Assembly (NCBI RefSeq): GCF_000719095.1 | Contig: NZ_JOEH01000024.1 | Span: 62,001-126,000, forward strand | Source: Streptacidiphilus jeojiense | GTDB taxonomy: Bacteria; Actinomycetota; Actinomycetes; Streptomycetales; Streptomycetaceae | Length of the DNA stretch: 64,000 nucleotides | Reading direction: 5' to 3' | Shown: in pieces, positions 8,862 through 18,288 of the stretch | How the letters are laid out: each line of letters opens with the position of its first letter | How positions within the stretch are numbered: position 1 is the stretch's first letter | Notes under the pieces: model-generated | Databases searched by the model: none | What the model was told of the DNA's origin: nothing | Seen by the model: only the letters and a program-made list of their open reading frames with translations | Position numbers and translations under genes: made by a program

Positions 8862-10337
8862 TCAGCCGCTGACCAGCTTCAGCACGTAGAACTGCTGCTG
8901 GTCGAAGACCGTCTGGTAGACCGTGCCCGGGTGCAGCCCCTCGACGTACCCGGGCACGTCGGTCGGGGCGCTGGGGGACCAGCCGTAGGACATGTCCAGG
9001 GCCACGTACTGCGGCGGCGAGGTCTTGTCGCCGCCGACCCAGTACAGCTGGGTGCGCCCGGCCAGATGGGCCATCAGCGTCACATTGGCCTCGACGGTCA
9101 CCCCGTCCGGGACGGCCGCCGTGGCCTGCTGCAGCATGGCGATCCGGTCGCTGGAGGCGTAGGTGGACGGGGACAGCACATTGGAGGCGGGGAGGTTCAT
9201 GGTGATGCACAGCGCCGCCGCGATCCCGGTCACCGCAGGGACGACGGCCCGACCCGCGTAGGCGCGCAGCCACTCCCAGGGGCCTGACTCCTCCGACCGC
9301 CGGATCGCGTCCACCAGGGCCAGGAAGAGGATCGGCATCAGCACCGCGCTGTAGTGCCAGTCCATGCCCCAGTAGGCGTCGTTGGACGAGGTGAACCGCC
9401 ACAGCAGGGTCGGCAGCGCGATCAGCACCAGCGGCGAGCGCAGCGCCAGGAAGCCGGTGATCGCGATCAGATAGCCCAGGGTGTGCAGCTTCACGTCCGG
9501 CGAGAACAGGCTGTGCAGCAGCCCGAACGGCGCGGTGAACAGCTCGTGGGTGGGGGAGTCGCCGGGCAGCTTGGACATGTAGTCGTACTGTCCGGTCGGG
9601 TTGAAGTGCGGGATCACCAGATAGATGGTGATCACCAGCATCGCCGCGCCGTAGACGGTGAGCAGCGCGCCGATCATCCGCTGCCGCAGCAGCACCAGCA
9701 CGATGCCGATCGCCGCGACGGTCAGCCCCATGTCCTCCTTGACCAGCACCAGCGGCAGCGCCCAGAACGCGGCCGGGTACCAGCGCTTCAGCACGATGTT
9801 GCGCAGCACCAGGGCCAGCAGCGGCACGCCGAAGGCGATCTCGTGGAAGTCGAAGTCGACGGCCCGCTGGAGCCCCCAGGACAGCCCGTAGGCGATGCCG
9901 ACGCACAGGCCCTTGGCCCGCGTGGTCAGCTTCGCCGCGGTGTCCGACACGATGGTGACCGAGCCGGCGAACAGCGCGGCCTGGGCGACCAGCAGGGTGA
10001 CCGGGCTGGGGAAGACCCGGTAGAAGGGCGCCAGCAGCGCCAGGATCGGGCTGAAGTGGTCGCCGAGGATGTTGTAGCCGGCGCCCTTTATGGTGACGAT
10101 CGGCGCCTGGAGGTGGGCGTAGTCCCTGACCTCCTGGACGAAGATCGCGGTGTCCCAGGACATCGAGGCGAAGTGCGTGTACCTGACTATCGAGATCGCA
10201 CAGTATCCGGCGAGGAAGACCAGTCCCAGCACCAGGTGCGGCACCGCCGAGCGCGGCGGCATCAGGCGCGGACGGCGGCGCGGGGTCCCGGCCGGAACGC
10301 CGATGTCCGCCTCGGGGGCATCGGTGTCAGTCGTCAT
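8862..10337 (-). CDS. DUF2079 family polytopic membrane protein
   Basis: This is a 491-aa integral membrane protein. A short Asp/Arg-rich cytoplasmic start is followed by about nine to ten hydrophobic segments, then a C-terminal extracytoplasmic portion (about residues 405-491). The segment SWDTAIFVQEVRDYAH and the GDHFSPILALLAPFYR region are typical of the DUF2079 family, which resembles polyprenol-dependent glycosyltransferases in topology. Catalysis has not been established. The ATG at 10337 is supported by GGGGAG 5 bases upstream; a longer frame reading further upstream would be proline-rich and is not credible. The P-type ATPase gene lies upstream on the same strand. Confidence 0.82.
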   Translation of the reverse strand: MTTDTDAPEADIGVPAGTPRRRPRLMPPRSAVPHLVLGLVFLAGYCAISIVRYTHFASMSWDTAIFVQEVRDYAHLQAPIVTIKGAGYNILGDHFSPILALLAPFYRVFPSPVTLLVAQAALFAGSVTIVSDTAAKLTTRAKGLCVGIAYGLSWGLQRAVDFDFHEIAFGVPLLALVLRNIVLKRWYPAAFWALPLVLVKEDMGLTVAAIGIVLVLLRQRMIGALLTVYGAAMLVITIYLVIPHFNPTGQYDYMSKLPGDSPTHELFTAPFGLLHSLFSPDVKLHTLGYLIAITGFLALRSPLVLIALPTLLWRFTSSNDAYWGMDWHYSAVLMPILFLALVDAIRRSEESGPWEWLRAYAGRAVVPAVTGIAAALCITMNLPASNVLSPSTYASSDRIAMLQQATAAVPDGVTVEANVTLMAHLAGRTQLYWVGGDKTSPPQYVALDMSYGWSPSAPTDVPGYVEGLHPGTVYQTVFDQQQFYVLKLVSG

Positions 10338-10431
10338 GATCTCCCCTGCGGACGTACTCGAACCGGAGTGGAACGTGTGTGCCCAGAACGGTACAGGGGA
10401 TCCATGTGCGGCCAGGAGACCGCAACAACGA

Positions 10432-12885
10432 CTATTTGTCGGCGCCTGCGACGATGTCGGCCCCGGCGTCGGGGTTGGCGTCGGGCGTGGCGTCGGTTCG
10501 GGCATCAGCCCCGAGATCAGCCCCGGCATCGGACGTGGCGTCGTGCTCCGGGCGGATCATCCGCCACACCACCTCCAGCAGCAGCCCGGCGCCGACCGAG
10601 ATGCCGACCCCGGTCCAGGGGTCGCGCCAGCCGATCAGGTCCAGCTGGAAGAAGGTCTGCAGCCAGGGCACCACCAGCACCAGCGCGAAGCCCCCGCCCA
10701 TCGCCAGCACCAGCAGCACCCGCCACCAGGTGTAGGGCCTGGCGATGATCGCCAGCACCCACAGCGCCACCAGGAACAGCGTCAGCGTGGTGCTGCTGGT
10801 GTCCGCGACCTGCCCGGTCGCATGGTCGGCCCGGGCCAGCAGGTAGCAGGTGAACGAGGCCGTCCCGGCGATCAGCCCGGCCGGCACCGCGAACCGCAGC
10901 ACCCGCCGGACGAAGCCCGGCCTGGCCCGTTCGTTGTTGGGCGCCAGCGCCAGGAAGAAGCCGGGCACCCCGATGGTCAGCGCGCTGAGCACAGTGGAGT
11001 GCCGCGGCAGGAACGGGTACGGCACCCGGCAGATGATCACCGCGAGCGCCAGCAGCACCGAGTAGACCGTCTTCACCAGGAACAGGTTGGCCACCCGCTC
11101 GATGTTGCCGATCACCCGGCGGCCCTCGCCGACCACCTGCGGCAGCGTGGAGAAGCGGTTGTCCAGCAGCACGATCTGGGCCACCGCGCGGGTCGCCTCG
11201 CTGCCCGCGCCCATGGCCACGCCGATGTCGGCGTCCTTGAGCGCCAGCACGTCGTTGACGCCGTCGCCGGTCATCGCCACGTGGTGGCCGCGGGACTGCA
11301 GCGCGCCCACCATGTCCCGTTTCTGCTGGGGTGTCACCCGGCCGAAGACGGAGTGCTTCTCGACGACCTCGGCGAGCAGCGCCAGGTCGGTGGGCAGGGT
11401 CCTGGCGTCCACCGGGTCCTCGGCTCCGGGCAGCCCCAGCGAGGCGGCGACGGCGCCGACCGACACCGCGTTGTCGCCGGAGATCACCTTGGCGGCGACG
11501 TTCTGCTGCCGGAAGTAGGCCAGGGTCTGCGCCGCGTCCGGGCGCACCCGCTGCCGCAGCGCCAGCAGCGCCACCGGCACCAGCCCGGCCGCCGGGTCGG
11601 GCGCGTCCAGCGGGGTCTCCGACCGTCCCAGCAGCAGCACCCGCAGGCCCTGCTCGCCCAGCGCGTCCACCTCGGCGAGGGCCGGGTGGCCGGCCGGCAG
11701 CAGCACGTCGGGGGCGCCCAGCAGCCAGGTCGCCTCCTCGCCGGCCGGCTCCTGCAGCACCGCCCCGGACCACTTGCGGGCCGAGGAGAAGGGAGCAGCC
11801 TGCAGCAGCCGCCAGCCCTCACCGACCGGATAACTGTCGATGATCGCCTGCAGGCTGGCGTTGGGCCGGGGGTCGGCGGTGCCCAGGATGCCGAGCACCC
11901 GCTCGGCCCGGCCCCGGTCAGCATCGCCGAGCGGACGCAGCTCGGCGACGTCCATGCCGCCCTCGGTGAGGGTGCCGGTCTTGTCCAGGCAGACGGTGTC
12001 CACCCGGGCCAGCCCCTCGATCGCGGGCAGCTCCTGGACCAGGCACTGCCGCCGCCCCAGCCGGATCACCCCGATGGCGAAGGCCATGGAGGTCAGCAGT
12101 ACCAGGCCCTCCGGGACCATGGGCACGATCCCGGCGACCATCCGGCGCACCGCCTCGGCGACGTCCTGCTTGTTGACGTACAGCTGGCTGAGGATCAGTC
12201 CGATCGCGGTGGGGATCAGCAGCCAGGTGATGTAGCGCAGGATGGTGTCGATGCCGCTGCGCAGTTCGGAGGAGACCAGGGTGAACCGGCTGGCCTCCTC
12301 GGCGAGCTGGGCCGCGTAGGCCTCGCGGCCGACCTTGGTGGTGGTGAAGGCACCGGACCCGGCGACCACGAAGCTGCCGGAGAGCACCGGGTCGCCCGGG
12401 TGCTTCAGCACCGGGTCGGCCTCACCGGTGAGCAGCGACTCGTCCACTTCCAGCGCGTCGGCCTCGCTGATCCGGCCGTCCACGGTGACCCGGTCGCCGG
12501 ATCCCAGCTCGACCAGGTCGCCGAGGACGATCTCGGCATTGGTCAGCTCCCGGCTCGCGCCGTCCCGGCGGACCCTGGGGTGCGACTCGCCGACCACGGC
12601 GAGGTTGTCCAGGGTGCGCTTGGCGCGCAGCTCCTGGATGATCCCGATGCCGGTGTTGGCCACGATGATGAAGCCGAACAGCGCGTCCTGGACCGGCCCC
12701 ACCGTCATGATCACCACGAACAGGGTGCCGATGATGGCGTTGAACCGGGTGAGCACATTGGCCCGGACGATCTCGGCGGTGGAGCGGCTGGACCGCACCG
12801 GGACGTCGTTGACCTCGCCGCGGGAGACCCGCTCGGCGACCTCGGCGGAGCTGAGCCCTGTCGCGCGTTCGGCCGCTGCAGTCAT
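10432..12885 (-). CDS. P-type cation-transporting ATPase, CtpE-like
   Basis: This 817-aa membrane pump shows the full P-type set: TGEAD in the actuator domain, PEGL in the cation-binding helix, the phosphorylated aspartate in DKTGTLTEG (Asp301) and the hinge TGDGVNDVLALKDADIG. A KGAPE box is replaced by LGAPD in the nucleotide domain. Overall it resembles mycobacterial CtpE, which has been linked to calcium uptake; the substrate here is inference. The last roughly 35 residues are an odd low-complexity tail made of repeated Asp-Ala-Gly/Asn/Thr units, absent from the core family. The ATG at 12885 opens a normal N-terminal cation-ATPase domain. Confidence 0.88.
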   Translation of the reverse strand: MTAAAERATGLSSAEVAERVSRGEVNDVPVRSSRSTAEIVRANVLTRFNAIIGTLFVVIMTVGPVQDALFGFIIVANTGIGIIQELRAKRTLDNLAVVGESHPRVRRDGASRELTNAEIVLGDLVELGSGDRVTVDGRISEADALEVDESLLTGEADPVLKHPGDPVLSGSFVVAGSGAFTTTKVGREAYAAQLAEEASRFTLVSSELRSGIDTILRYITWLLIPTAIGLILSQLYVNKQDVAEAVRRMVAGIVPMVPEGLVLLTSMAFAIGVIRLGRRQCLVQELPAIEGLARVDTVCLDKTGTLTEGGMDVAELRPLGDADRGRAERVLGILGTADPRPNASLQAIIDSYPVGEGWRLLQAAPFSSARKWSGAVLQEPAGEEATWLLGAPDVLLPAGHPALAEVDALGEQGLRVLLLGRSETPLDAPDPAAGLVPVALLALRQRVRPDAAQTLAYFRQQNVAAKVISGDNAVSVGAVAASLGLPGAEDPVDARTLPTDLALLAEVVEKHSVFGRVTPQQKRDMVGALQSRGHHVAMTGDGVNDVLALKDADIGVAMGAGSEATRAVAQIVLLDNRFSTLPQVVGEGRRVIGNIERVANLFLVKTVYSVLLALAVIICRVPYPFLPRHSTVLSALTIGVPGFFLALAPNNERARPGFVRRVLRFAVPAGLIAGTASFTCYLLARADHATGQVADTSSTTLTLFLVALWVLAIIARPYTWWRVLLVLAMGGGFALVLVVPWLQTFFQLDLIGWRDPWTGVGISVGAGLLLEVVWRMIRPEHDATSDAGADLGADARTDATPDANPDAGADIVAGADK

Positions 12886-12927
12886 GGTCCCGACCCTAGA
12901 CGCCGGGGTGCGCCGACGCCGCCGGAC

Positions 12928-13230
12928 CTACTCCGCCCGGGAAGCCTCCGCCGCGGCGCCGCCGGCGCCGTCGGATCCTGCGGCCGCCCCGGCCGCCTGC
13001 GAGCGCCGGATCGCGTCGCGGCGGGCGCGGCAGTACCAGATGCCGATCAGCCCGAGGCCGAAGCCGGCCAGGCAGGTCCACAGCCACTTGGTGTCGCCGT
13101 GGTCCGAGAGCCAGCCGTGGAACGGCAGCAGCACGACGAAGCCGACCAGCCACACCACGGTGCCACCGGTCACGATGGCGACGTCGTTGGCCTCCATGGG
13201 CGGTGCCGAGGGCAGCTTGGTCGTCTTCAC
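12928..13230 (-). CDS. DUF2530 small membrane protein
   Basis: The 100-aa protein has two hydrophobic spans: AIVTGGTVVWLVGFVVLLPF, and the segment around WTCLAGFGLGLIGIWYC. It ends in a basic patch and an Ala/Gly-rich tail. This matches the actinobacterial DUF2530 family of unknown function. I chose the GTG at 13230 because family members carry about 12 residues before the PMEAND-type motif. An internal ATG at 13197 would give 89 aa. Neither has a convincing ribosome-binding site. It shares its strand with the ATPase gene, whose start lies 42 bases beyond its stop. Confidence 0.7.
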   Translation of the reverse strand: MKTTKLPSAPPMEANDVAIVTGGTVVWLVGFVVLLPFHGWLSDHGDTKWLWTCLAGFGLGLIGIWYCRARRDAIRRSQAAGAAAGSDGAGGAAAEASRAE

Positions 13231-13468
13231 GGGGACAAGCGTACGGGGGGCCGTCACGGGGGACGGATGACACCCCCGTTCGGCCGATCTTTGGAGGAAA
13301 GTACAGTCTACGCGCGCAGATGGCCACATCGGTTTATGCAATTCATACTGGCCATTCCGGATCGAACGGCGAGTCTTCTTGACGTTTCGTACTCCGACTT
13401 TGATCGATCAGCACCTGCTGAGTCATCCGCTCCGCTGCTGAGTTCAGCACTTGCAAAAGGAACAGCGC

Positions 13469-14890
13469 ATGTCATCCGTGGCCCCCCCGGCCAACGCCGT
13501 CGACCGCTTCTTCAAGGTCAGCGAGCGAGGCTCGTCCTTCGCCCGGGAGATCCGCGGCGGTGCCGCGACCTTCTTCACGATGGCGTACATCATCGTGTTG
13601 AACCCGATCATCCTGTCCTCGGCCACGGACAAGTTCGGCCACCACCTGAACGGTGGTCAGCTGGTCACCGCGACCGTGATCACCGCGGCGTTCACCACCC
13701 TGCTGATGGGTGTCATCGGCAACATCCCGCTGGCGCTGGCCGCCGGTCTGGGCACCAACAGCATCGTCGCGCTGCAGCTCGCCCCCAAGATGAGCTGGCC
13801 CGACGCCATGGGCATGGTGGTGCTGGCCGGTCTGGCGATCATGCTGCTGGTCGCCACCGGGCTGCGTGAGCGGGTGATGAACGCCGTCCCGCTGGGCCTG
13901 CGCAAGTCCATCGCCATCGGCATCGGCCTGTTCATCGCGCTGATCGGCCTGGTCGACGGCGGCTTCGTCACCCGCATCCCGGACGCCGCTCAGACCACCG
14001 TGCCGCTGCAGCTCGGCAACGACGGCCACCTCAACGGCTGGCCGGTGCTGGTCTTCGTGGTCGCCGCGCTGCTCACCCTGGTGCTGATGGCCCGCAAGGT
14101 CCCCGGCGCCATCCTGATCAGCATCGTCGCCGCCACCGTGCTGGCCGTCATCCTGGACAAGGCCGCGCACATCCCGGCCGCCAACTGGGGCCTGACCGTC
14201 CCGGAGATCCCGCACCACATCGTCTCCACCCCGGACTTCGGCCTGATCGGCAAGGTCAGCCTGTTCGGCGGCTTCCACCAGGTGGGCATCCTCACCGGGA
14301 TCCTCTTCGTCTTCACGGTGCTGCTGTCCTGCTTCTTCGACGCGATGGGCACCATCCTCGGCGTCAGCGACGAGGCGCACCTGCTGGACGACAACGGCAA
14401 CCTGCCCGGCATGAACAAGGTGCTGATGGTGGACGGCATCGCCACCGCCATCGGCGGCGCGACCTCCAGCTCCGCCAACACCTGCTTCGTGGAGTCCACC
14501 GCCGGCGTCGGCGAGGGCGCCCGTACCGGCCTGGCCTCCGTCGTCACCGGCCTGTTCTTCGTGGTGGCGCTGTTCCTCACCCCGCTGGCGACCATGGTCC
14601 CGACCCAGGCGGCCACCCCGGTGCTGGTCGTGGTCGGCTTCCTGATCCTCTCCAACGGGATCAGGGACATCGACTGGTCCGACTTCACCCTCGCCGTCCC
14701 GGCGTTCCTGACCATGGTGATCATGCCGTTCACCTACTCGATCACCAACGGGATCGGCATAGGGTTCCTGGTCTTCTGCATCCTAAAGATCGCCACCGGC
14801 CGGGTCCGCGAGGTGCCCGTCCCGCTCTACGTGGTCGCGGCGGTCTTCGCCTTCTACTACCTGATGCCGGCCCTCGGCCTGGGGCAGTAG
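13469..14890 (+). CDS. NCS2-family (AzgA/PbuG-like) purine permease
   Basis: This 473-aa secondary transporter probably imports adenine, hypoxanthine or guanine with protons. The N-terminus FFKVSERGSSFAREIRGGAATFFTMAYIIVLNP is diagnostic of the AzgA/PbuG branch, as is the SSSANTCFVESTAGVGEGARTG region near residues 330-350. About 12-14 hydrophobic segments are present. The ATG at 13469 has AAAGGAAC upstream; a TTG 18 bases earlier is a less likely start. The 238-base upstream gap is relatively AT-rich and should hold the promoter, but I see no purine-riboswitch core in it. A strong terminator follows the gene. Confidence 0.88.
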   Translation: MSSVAPPANAVDRFFKVSERGSSFAREIRGGAATFFTMAYIIVLNPIILSSATDKFGHHLNGGQLVTATVITAAFTTLLMGVIGNIPLALAAGLGTNSIVALQLAPKMSWPDAMGMVVLAGLAIMLLVATGLRERVMNAVPLGLRKSIAIGIGLFIALIGLVDGGFVTRIPDAAQTTVPLQLGNDGHLNGWPVLVFVVAALLTLVLMARKVPGAILISIVAATVLAVILDKAAHIPAANWGLTVPEIPHHIVSTPDFGLIGKVSLFGGFHQVGILTGILFVFTVLLSCFFDAMGTILGVSDEAHLLDDNGNLPGMNKVLMVDGIATAIGGATSSSANTCFVESTAGVGEGARTGLASVVTGLFFVVALFLTPLATMVPTQAATPVLVVVGFLILSNGIRDIDWSDFTLAVPAFLTMVIMPFTYSITNGIGIGFLVFCILKIATGRVREVPVPLYVVAAVFAFYYLMPALGLGQ

Positions 14891-14906
14891 CCCCCGGAGG
14901 TACGCA

Positions 14907-14940
14907 CGGCCCCCGTTCCCGATACCGGGAGCGGGGGCCG
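14907..14940 (+). terminator. Terminator after the NCS2 permease
   Basis: A 15-bp stem, 14907-14921 paired with 14926-14940, has one G-T wobble and a 4-nt loop. It sits 16 bases after the permease stop. Confidence 0.75.
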
Positions 14941-14988
14941 CTGCGCATGCGGTGATCCGATAACCTGCCCGCCTCTAAGGGGGGTTCG

Positions 14989-16215
14989 TTGACCACTGAA
15001 CCAGAAGAGCCGACCTCGGCATCCGCTCCCGCTCCGGCCCCGGATGCGGCAGTGACGCCGGCGTCGCCGGTATTGCCGGCGCCGGCTGTGCAACCCGCGC
15101 AGGCCGTTCAACCCGCACAACCCGTACAGCCTCTACCGCCGACGCACCCCTACGCCCCCGGGCAGCCGCCGCCCGGCTTCGCCCCGCCCCCGTACTACTG
15201 GGGCGACGTCGCCTGGCAGGTGCCTCCGCGTCCGCAGCCCACCGGGGTGAACGGGCAGGCGATAGCCTCATTCGTGCTCGGCCTCTTCGCCGTCGTGCCC
15301 GCCGGCGTGGTCTTCGGCATAGTCGCGCTGGTCCGCATTGGCCGGACCCGGCAGCGGGGCAAGGGCCTGGCCGTCGCCGGTCTGGTGCTCTCCGGGCTGT
15401 GGCTGCTGACCGCCATGGGCGGGGTGATCGCCGCGGCGGCTTTCTACCAGTCCGGCCACGTCGTGGCCTCGGGGGTGTCCGGCTCCGGAGCCCGACCGGT
15501 GTCCGAGCTCCCGTCGTGGACCTGCTTCAACCAGCCGGCGGGGTCCACCACGCTGCTGGTTCCCGTGGTCCCGTGCGCCGGGGTCCATGACCGCCAGCTG
15601 ATCGCAAAGATCGATCTCGGTGGGTCGTCGTCCTATCCGGGCCTCGACGCCGTCCGGCAGCGGGCCTGGATCGCCTGCATCCGCGCGGCGTACACAGCGT
15701 TCACCGACCCCCTCGGGGTCACCGAGGTGGCCGCCATCACTCCCTACTACCCGGAGCAGTCCTCCTGGGACGACGGGGACACCCAGGCGTGGTGCGCCTT
15801 GAAGGCGCCCTACAGCGGTCAGCTCACCGGTGACCTCCGTCAGTCGGCGTCGCACTACACCGCCGTCCAGCAGAGCTTTCTGCAGCTGGTCGATCCGGCG
15901 CTGATGCTGGCCGACGAGGTCCGTGCCACGCTCCCGTCACAGTGGGCGGACGGGACGGTCCTGGCCACCCGGCTCGGCGACGCCGATCGCGACCAGGCCC
16001 GTGAGCTCACCTCCTCCACCGTCTTCACCGGCAGTTTCATGAAGGGCGTCGCGGCGGCCCTGGCCAAGGACGATCTGGAGCAGGCGGCGCAGGCCGACCG
16101 GCTGGCCGCGGCGGACACCCAGTCCGCATGGACCTCTGCGATAGCGGCCCTGGACGCGGCCGACCTCTCCAGCGACCTGGCGACCGCACGGATGAACCTG
16201 GGCCTGCACGGCTGA
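14989..16215 (+). CDS. DUF4190 membrane protein with Pro/Ala-rich head
   Basis: This is a 408-aa protein. The first 85 residues are Pro/Ala/Gln-rich and cytoplasmic, with degenerate VQPAQ repeats. A DUF4190 module follows at about residues 87-150, with two membrane spans separated by RIGRTRQRGKGLAVAGLVLS. The remaining 250 residues would lie outside the cell and look like the septum-formation or sensory domains often fused to DUF4190. A paired Cys arrangement (TCFNQ, VVPCAG) suggests a disulfide. The start is TTG, supported by an AAGGGGGG stretch 4-10 bases before it. No function is known. It is a single-gene unit ahead of the marR gene. Confidence 0.75.
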   Translation: MTTEPEEPTSASAPAPAPDAAVTPASPVLPAPAVQPAQAVQPAQPVQPLPPTHPYAPGQPPPGFAPPPYYWGDVAWQVPPRPQPTGVNGQAIASFVLGLFAVVPAGVVFGIVALVRIGRTRQRGKGLAVAGLVLSGLWLLTAMGGVIAAAAFYQSGHVVASGVSGSGARPVSELPSWTCFNQPAGSTTLLVPVVPCAGVHDRQLIAKIDLGGSSSYPGLDAVRQRAWIACIRAAYTAFTDPLGVTEVAAITPYYPEQSSWDDGDTQAWCALKAPYSGQLTGDLRQSASHYTAVQQSFLQLVDPALMLADEVRATLPSQWADGTVLATRLGDADRDQARELTSSTVFTGSFMKGVAAALAKDDLEQAAQADRLAAADTQSAWTSAIAALDAADLSSDLATARMNLGLHG

Positions 16216-16236
16216 ATACGTGCCCTCTGCAATAGA

Positions 16237-16273
16237 TTTTACTTAGGCTCGGTAATGAGTTAACCTAACAATC
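16237..16273 (+). promoter_or_regulatory. Predicted leaderless promoter and operator of the marR gene
   Basis: A -10-like TAACCT (16261-16266) lies exactly 7 bases before the ATG, with a weak -35-like TTTTAC/TTTACT about 17-18 bases upstream. This places the start of transcription at or next to the start codon. Inverted arms TTAGG (16243-16247) and CCTAA (16264-16268) overlap the promoter and could be an autoregulatory MarR operator. Confidence 0.45.
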
Positions 16274-16708
16274 ATGCCCGAGCTCTCCGAGAGCGACGCC
16301 GCAGCGGTCAGCACGCTGCGGTCCGCCGTGATGCGACTCTCCCGCCGCCTGCGCAACCAGCGCGTCGAGGAGTCGCTGACGCCCACCGAGATGCAGGTGT
16401 TGGCGACTCTCGCCCGCTGCGGCAGCGCGTCCCCGGGCGAGCTGGCGCGCAAGGAGCACGTCCAGCCGCCGTCGATGACCCGGATCATCGCGATGCTGGA
16501 GGAGAAGGGCCTGGTGCGGAGGGAGCCGCACCCCGACGACCGTCGACAGGTCGTCGTCAGCAGCACCGAGCAGGCCGAGAGCATCCTCGACCAGAGCCGG
16601 GCCAAGCGGGATGCGTGGCTCGCCGACCTCGCCGGGGAGCTCAGCGAGGAGGAGTGGGCGGTGCTGCGCGCCGCCGCTCCGGTACTGGAGCGCCTCGCAC
16701 AGCTCTGA
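16274..16708 (+). CDS. MarR-family transcriptional regulator
   Basis: This 144-aa protein has a winged helix-turn-helix fold. The recognition region TPTEMQVLATLARCGSASPG is followed by KEHVQPPSMTRIIAMLEEKG, and the wing contains PDDRRQVVV. The C-terminal helix (EEEWAVLRAAAPVLERL) would form the dimer interface. It lies 51 bases before an MFS exporter in the same direction, the common pairing of a drug-responsive MarR repressor with its efflux pump. That it controls the pump and itself is inference from this arrangement and the inverted repeat before the gene. Confidence 0.9.
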   Translation: MPELSESDAAAVSTLRSAVMRLSRRLRNQRVEESLTPTEMQVLATLARCGSASPGELARKEHVQPPSMTRIIAMLEEKGLVRREPHPDDRRQVVVSSTEQAESILDQSRAKRDAWLADLAGELSEEEWAVLRAAAPVLERLAQL

Positions 16709-16759
16709 CGCCGCATCCGACAGAACCTGATCATTCGTTACCAGCCAGGGGACAAGCTA

Positions 16760-18253
16760 TTGCCTGCACAGACCGGAGCCACCACAGCGAACATCCGTAC
16801 CACTGACATCAGCAGCACCAGCACCACCACCGCCAACGCGGTCAGCCTCGCCACCGAGGCGGACGCCGCCGAGGAGACCCCGATGCAGTCCCTCGTCGTC
16901 CCCGTCGACGACGACCCCGACGAACGCACCGGCTCCGGCAGTACCGGCACCGCGAACAGGGCCGCGAAGAGCGGGATGTTCTCCGCCCTGAAGAACCGCA
17001 ACTACCGGTACTTCTTCATCGGCCAGGTCGTCTCCAACTCGGGCACCTGGGTCCAGCGCATCGCCCAGGACTGGCTGGTCCTCAGCATCACCGGCAGCGC
17101 CTTCGCCGTCGGCGTCACCACCGCCATGCAGTTCCTGCCCATGCTGCTGTTCGGCCTCTTCGGCGGCGTCCTCGCCGACCGCTTCCCCAAGCGGCAGCTG
17201 CTCATCGCCACCCAGGGCGCGATGGGACTGCTGGCCGTGGGGCTGGCCGCGCTGACGCTCTCCGGCGTCATCCAGGTCTGGCACATCTACCTCTTCGCCT
17301 TCCTGCTCGGCCTGGTGACCGTGGTCGACAACCCGACCCGGCAGACCTTCGTGGTGGAGATGGTCGGCAAGAAGGACCTCGGCAACGCCGTCAGCCTGAA
17401 CGCCGCCAACTTCCAGACCGCCCGGCTGATCGGCCCGGCCGTCGCCGGCGGTCTGATGGCCGCGGTCGGCGCCGGCTACGCCTTCGCGGTCAACGCGCTC
17501 TCCTTCGGCGCGGTCATCCTCGGCCTGCTCGCGATGCGCGCCTCCGAGCTGCACCGCACCCCGCGACTGCCGCGTGAGAAGGGGCAGTTGAAGGAGGGGC
17601 TGCGCTACGTCGCCGGACGCCCCGACCTGATCTGGCCGATCGTCCTGGTCGGCTTCATCGGCACCTTCGGGTTCAACTTCGCGACCATCCTGTCCGCGTT
17701 CGCGTACTCGGTCTTCCATGTCGGACCCGGGCTGTACGGTCTGCTCAACACGGCGATGGCCGTCGGCTCGCTGGCCGGCGCGCTGGTGGCCGCCCGGCGC
17801 AGCAGGCCACGGCTTCGGCTGCTGGTGGTCGCCGCGCTGGTCTTCGGCCTGCTGGAGGCGGTGTCGGCGGTCTCGCCGTCGTACTGGATCTTCGCGGCGC
17901 TGCTGACCCTGGTCGGCCTGTTCGGCATGACCACCAACACGGCGGCCAACTCGCTGATCCAGCTGCGTACCGACCCGGCGATGCGGGGCCGGGTGATGAG
18001 CCTCTACATGATGGTCTTCGCGGGCGGAACGCCGCTGGGCGCGCCGCTGGTGGGCTGGGTCACCGAGCAGTTCGGCCCCAGGATCGGGCTGCTGGCCTGC
18101 GGTCTGGTCTCGGCGGCCGCCGCGGCCGGGATCGGCCTGGTGCTGGCCCGGATCGGCAATCTGCGGGTCCAGCTGGACCTGCACCGCGGCCCGGAGCACC
18201 AGCTGATCACCTTCGTGCCGCGGCAGGCGCCGAAGGTCGTCGTGGCGGCCTGA
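16760..18253 (+). CDS. MFS drug-efflux-type transporter (DHA3-like)
   Basis: This is a 497-aa major facilitator protein. A long, Thr/Ser- and Asp-rich cytoplasmic head (about residues 1-75) precedes the core, which opens with LKNRNYRYFFIGQVVSNSGT. The loop 2/3 motif is GGVLADRFPKRQLL and about 12 hydrophobic segments follow. The DNPTRQTFVVEMVG segment is typical of DHA3/EntS-like exporters. The TTG start is supported by AGGGGA about 8 bases upstream; an ATG at residue 42 would remove most of the odd head and is a real alternative. It is paired with the upstream MarR gene. Confidence 0.85.
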   Translation: MPAQTGATTANIRTTDISSTSTTTANAVSLATEADAAEETPMQSLVVPVDDDPDERTGSGSTGTANRAAKSGMFSALKNRNYRYFFIGQVVSNSGTWVQRIAQDWLVLSITGSAFAVGVTTAMQFLPMLLFGLFGGVLADRFPKRQLLIATQGAMGLLAVGLAALTLSGVIQVWHIYLFAFLLGLVTVVDNPTRQTFVVEMVGKKDLGNAVSLNAANFQTARLIGPAVAGGLMAAVGAGYAFAVNALSFGAVILGLLAMRASELHRTPRLPREKGQLKEGLRYVAGRPDLIWPIVLVGFIGTFGFNFATILSAFAYSVFHVGPGLYGLLNTAMAVGSLAGALVAARRSRPRLRLLVVAALVFGLLEAVSAVSPSYWIFAALLTLVGLFGMTTNTAANSLIQLRTDPAMRGRVMSLYMMVFAGGTPLGAPLVGWVTEQFGPRIGLLACGLVSAAAAAGIGLVLARIGNLRVQLDLHRGPEHQLITFVPRQAPKVVVAA

Positions 18254-18288
18254 GGCCGAGCCCGGCCGGATGGGGCCGGCGCGGCGTC

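Noticed and set aside
13231..13468. Possible purine riboswitch before the NCS2 permease
   Set aside because: The stretch is AT-rich and has short repeats (TGCTGAGT), but I cannot find the conserved purine-aptamer loops or a matching three-stem fold.
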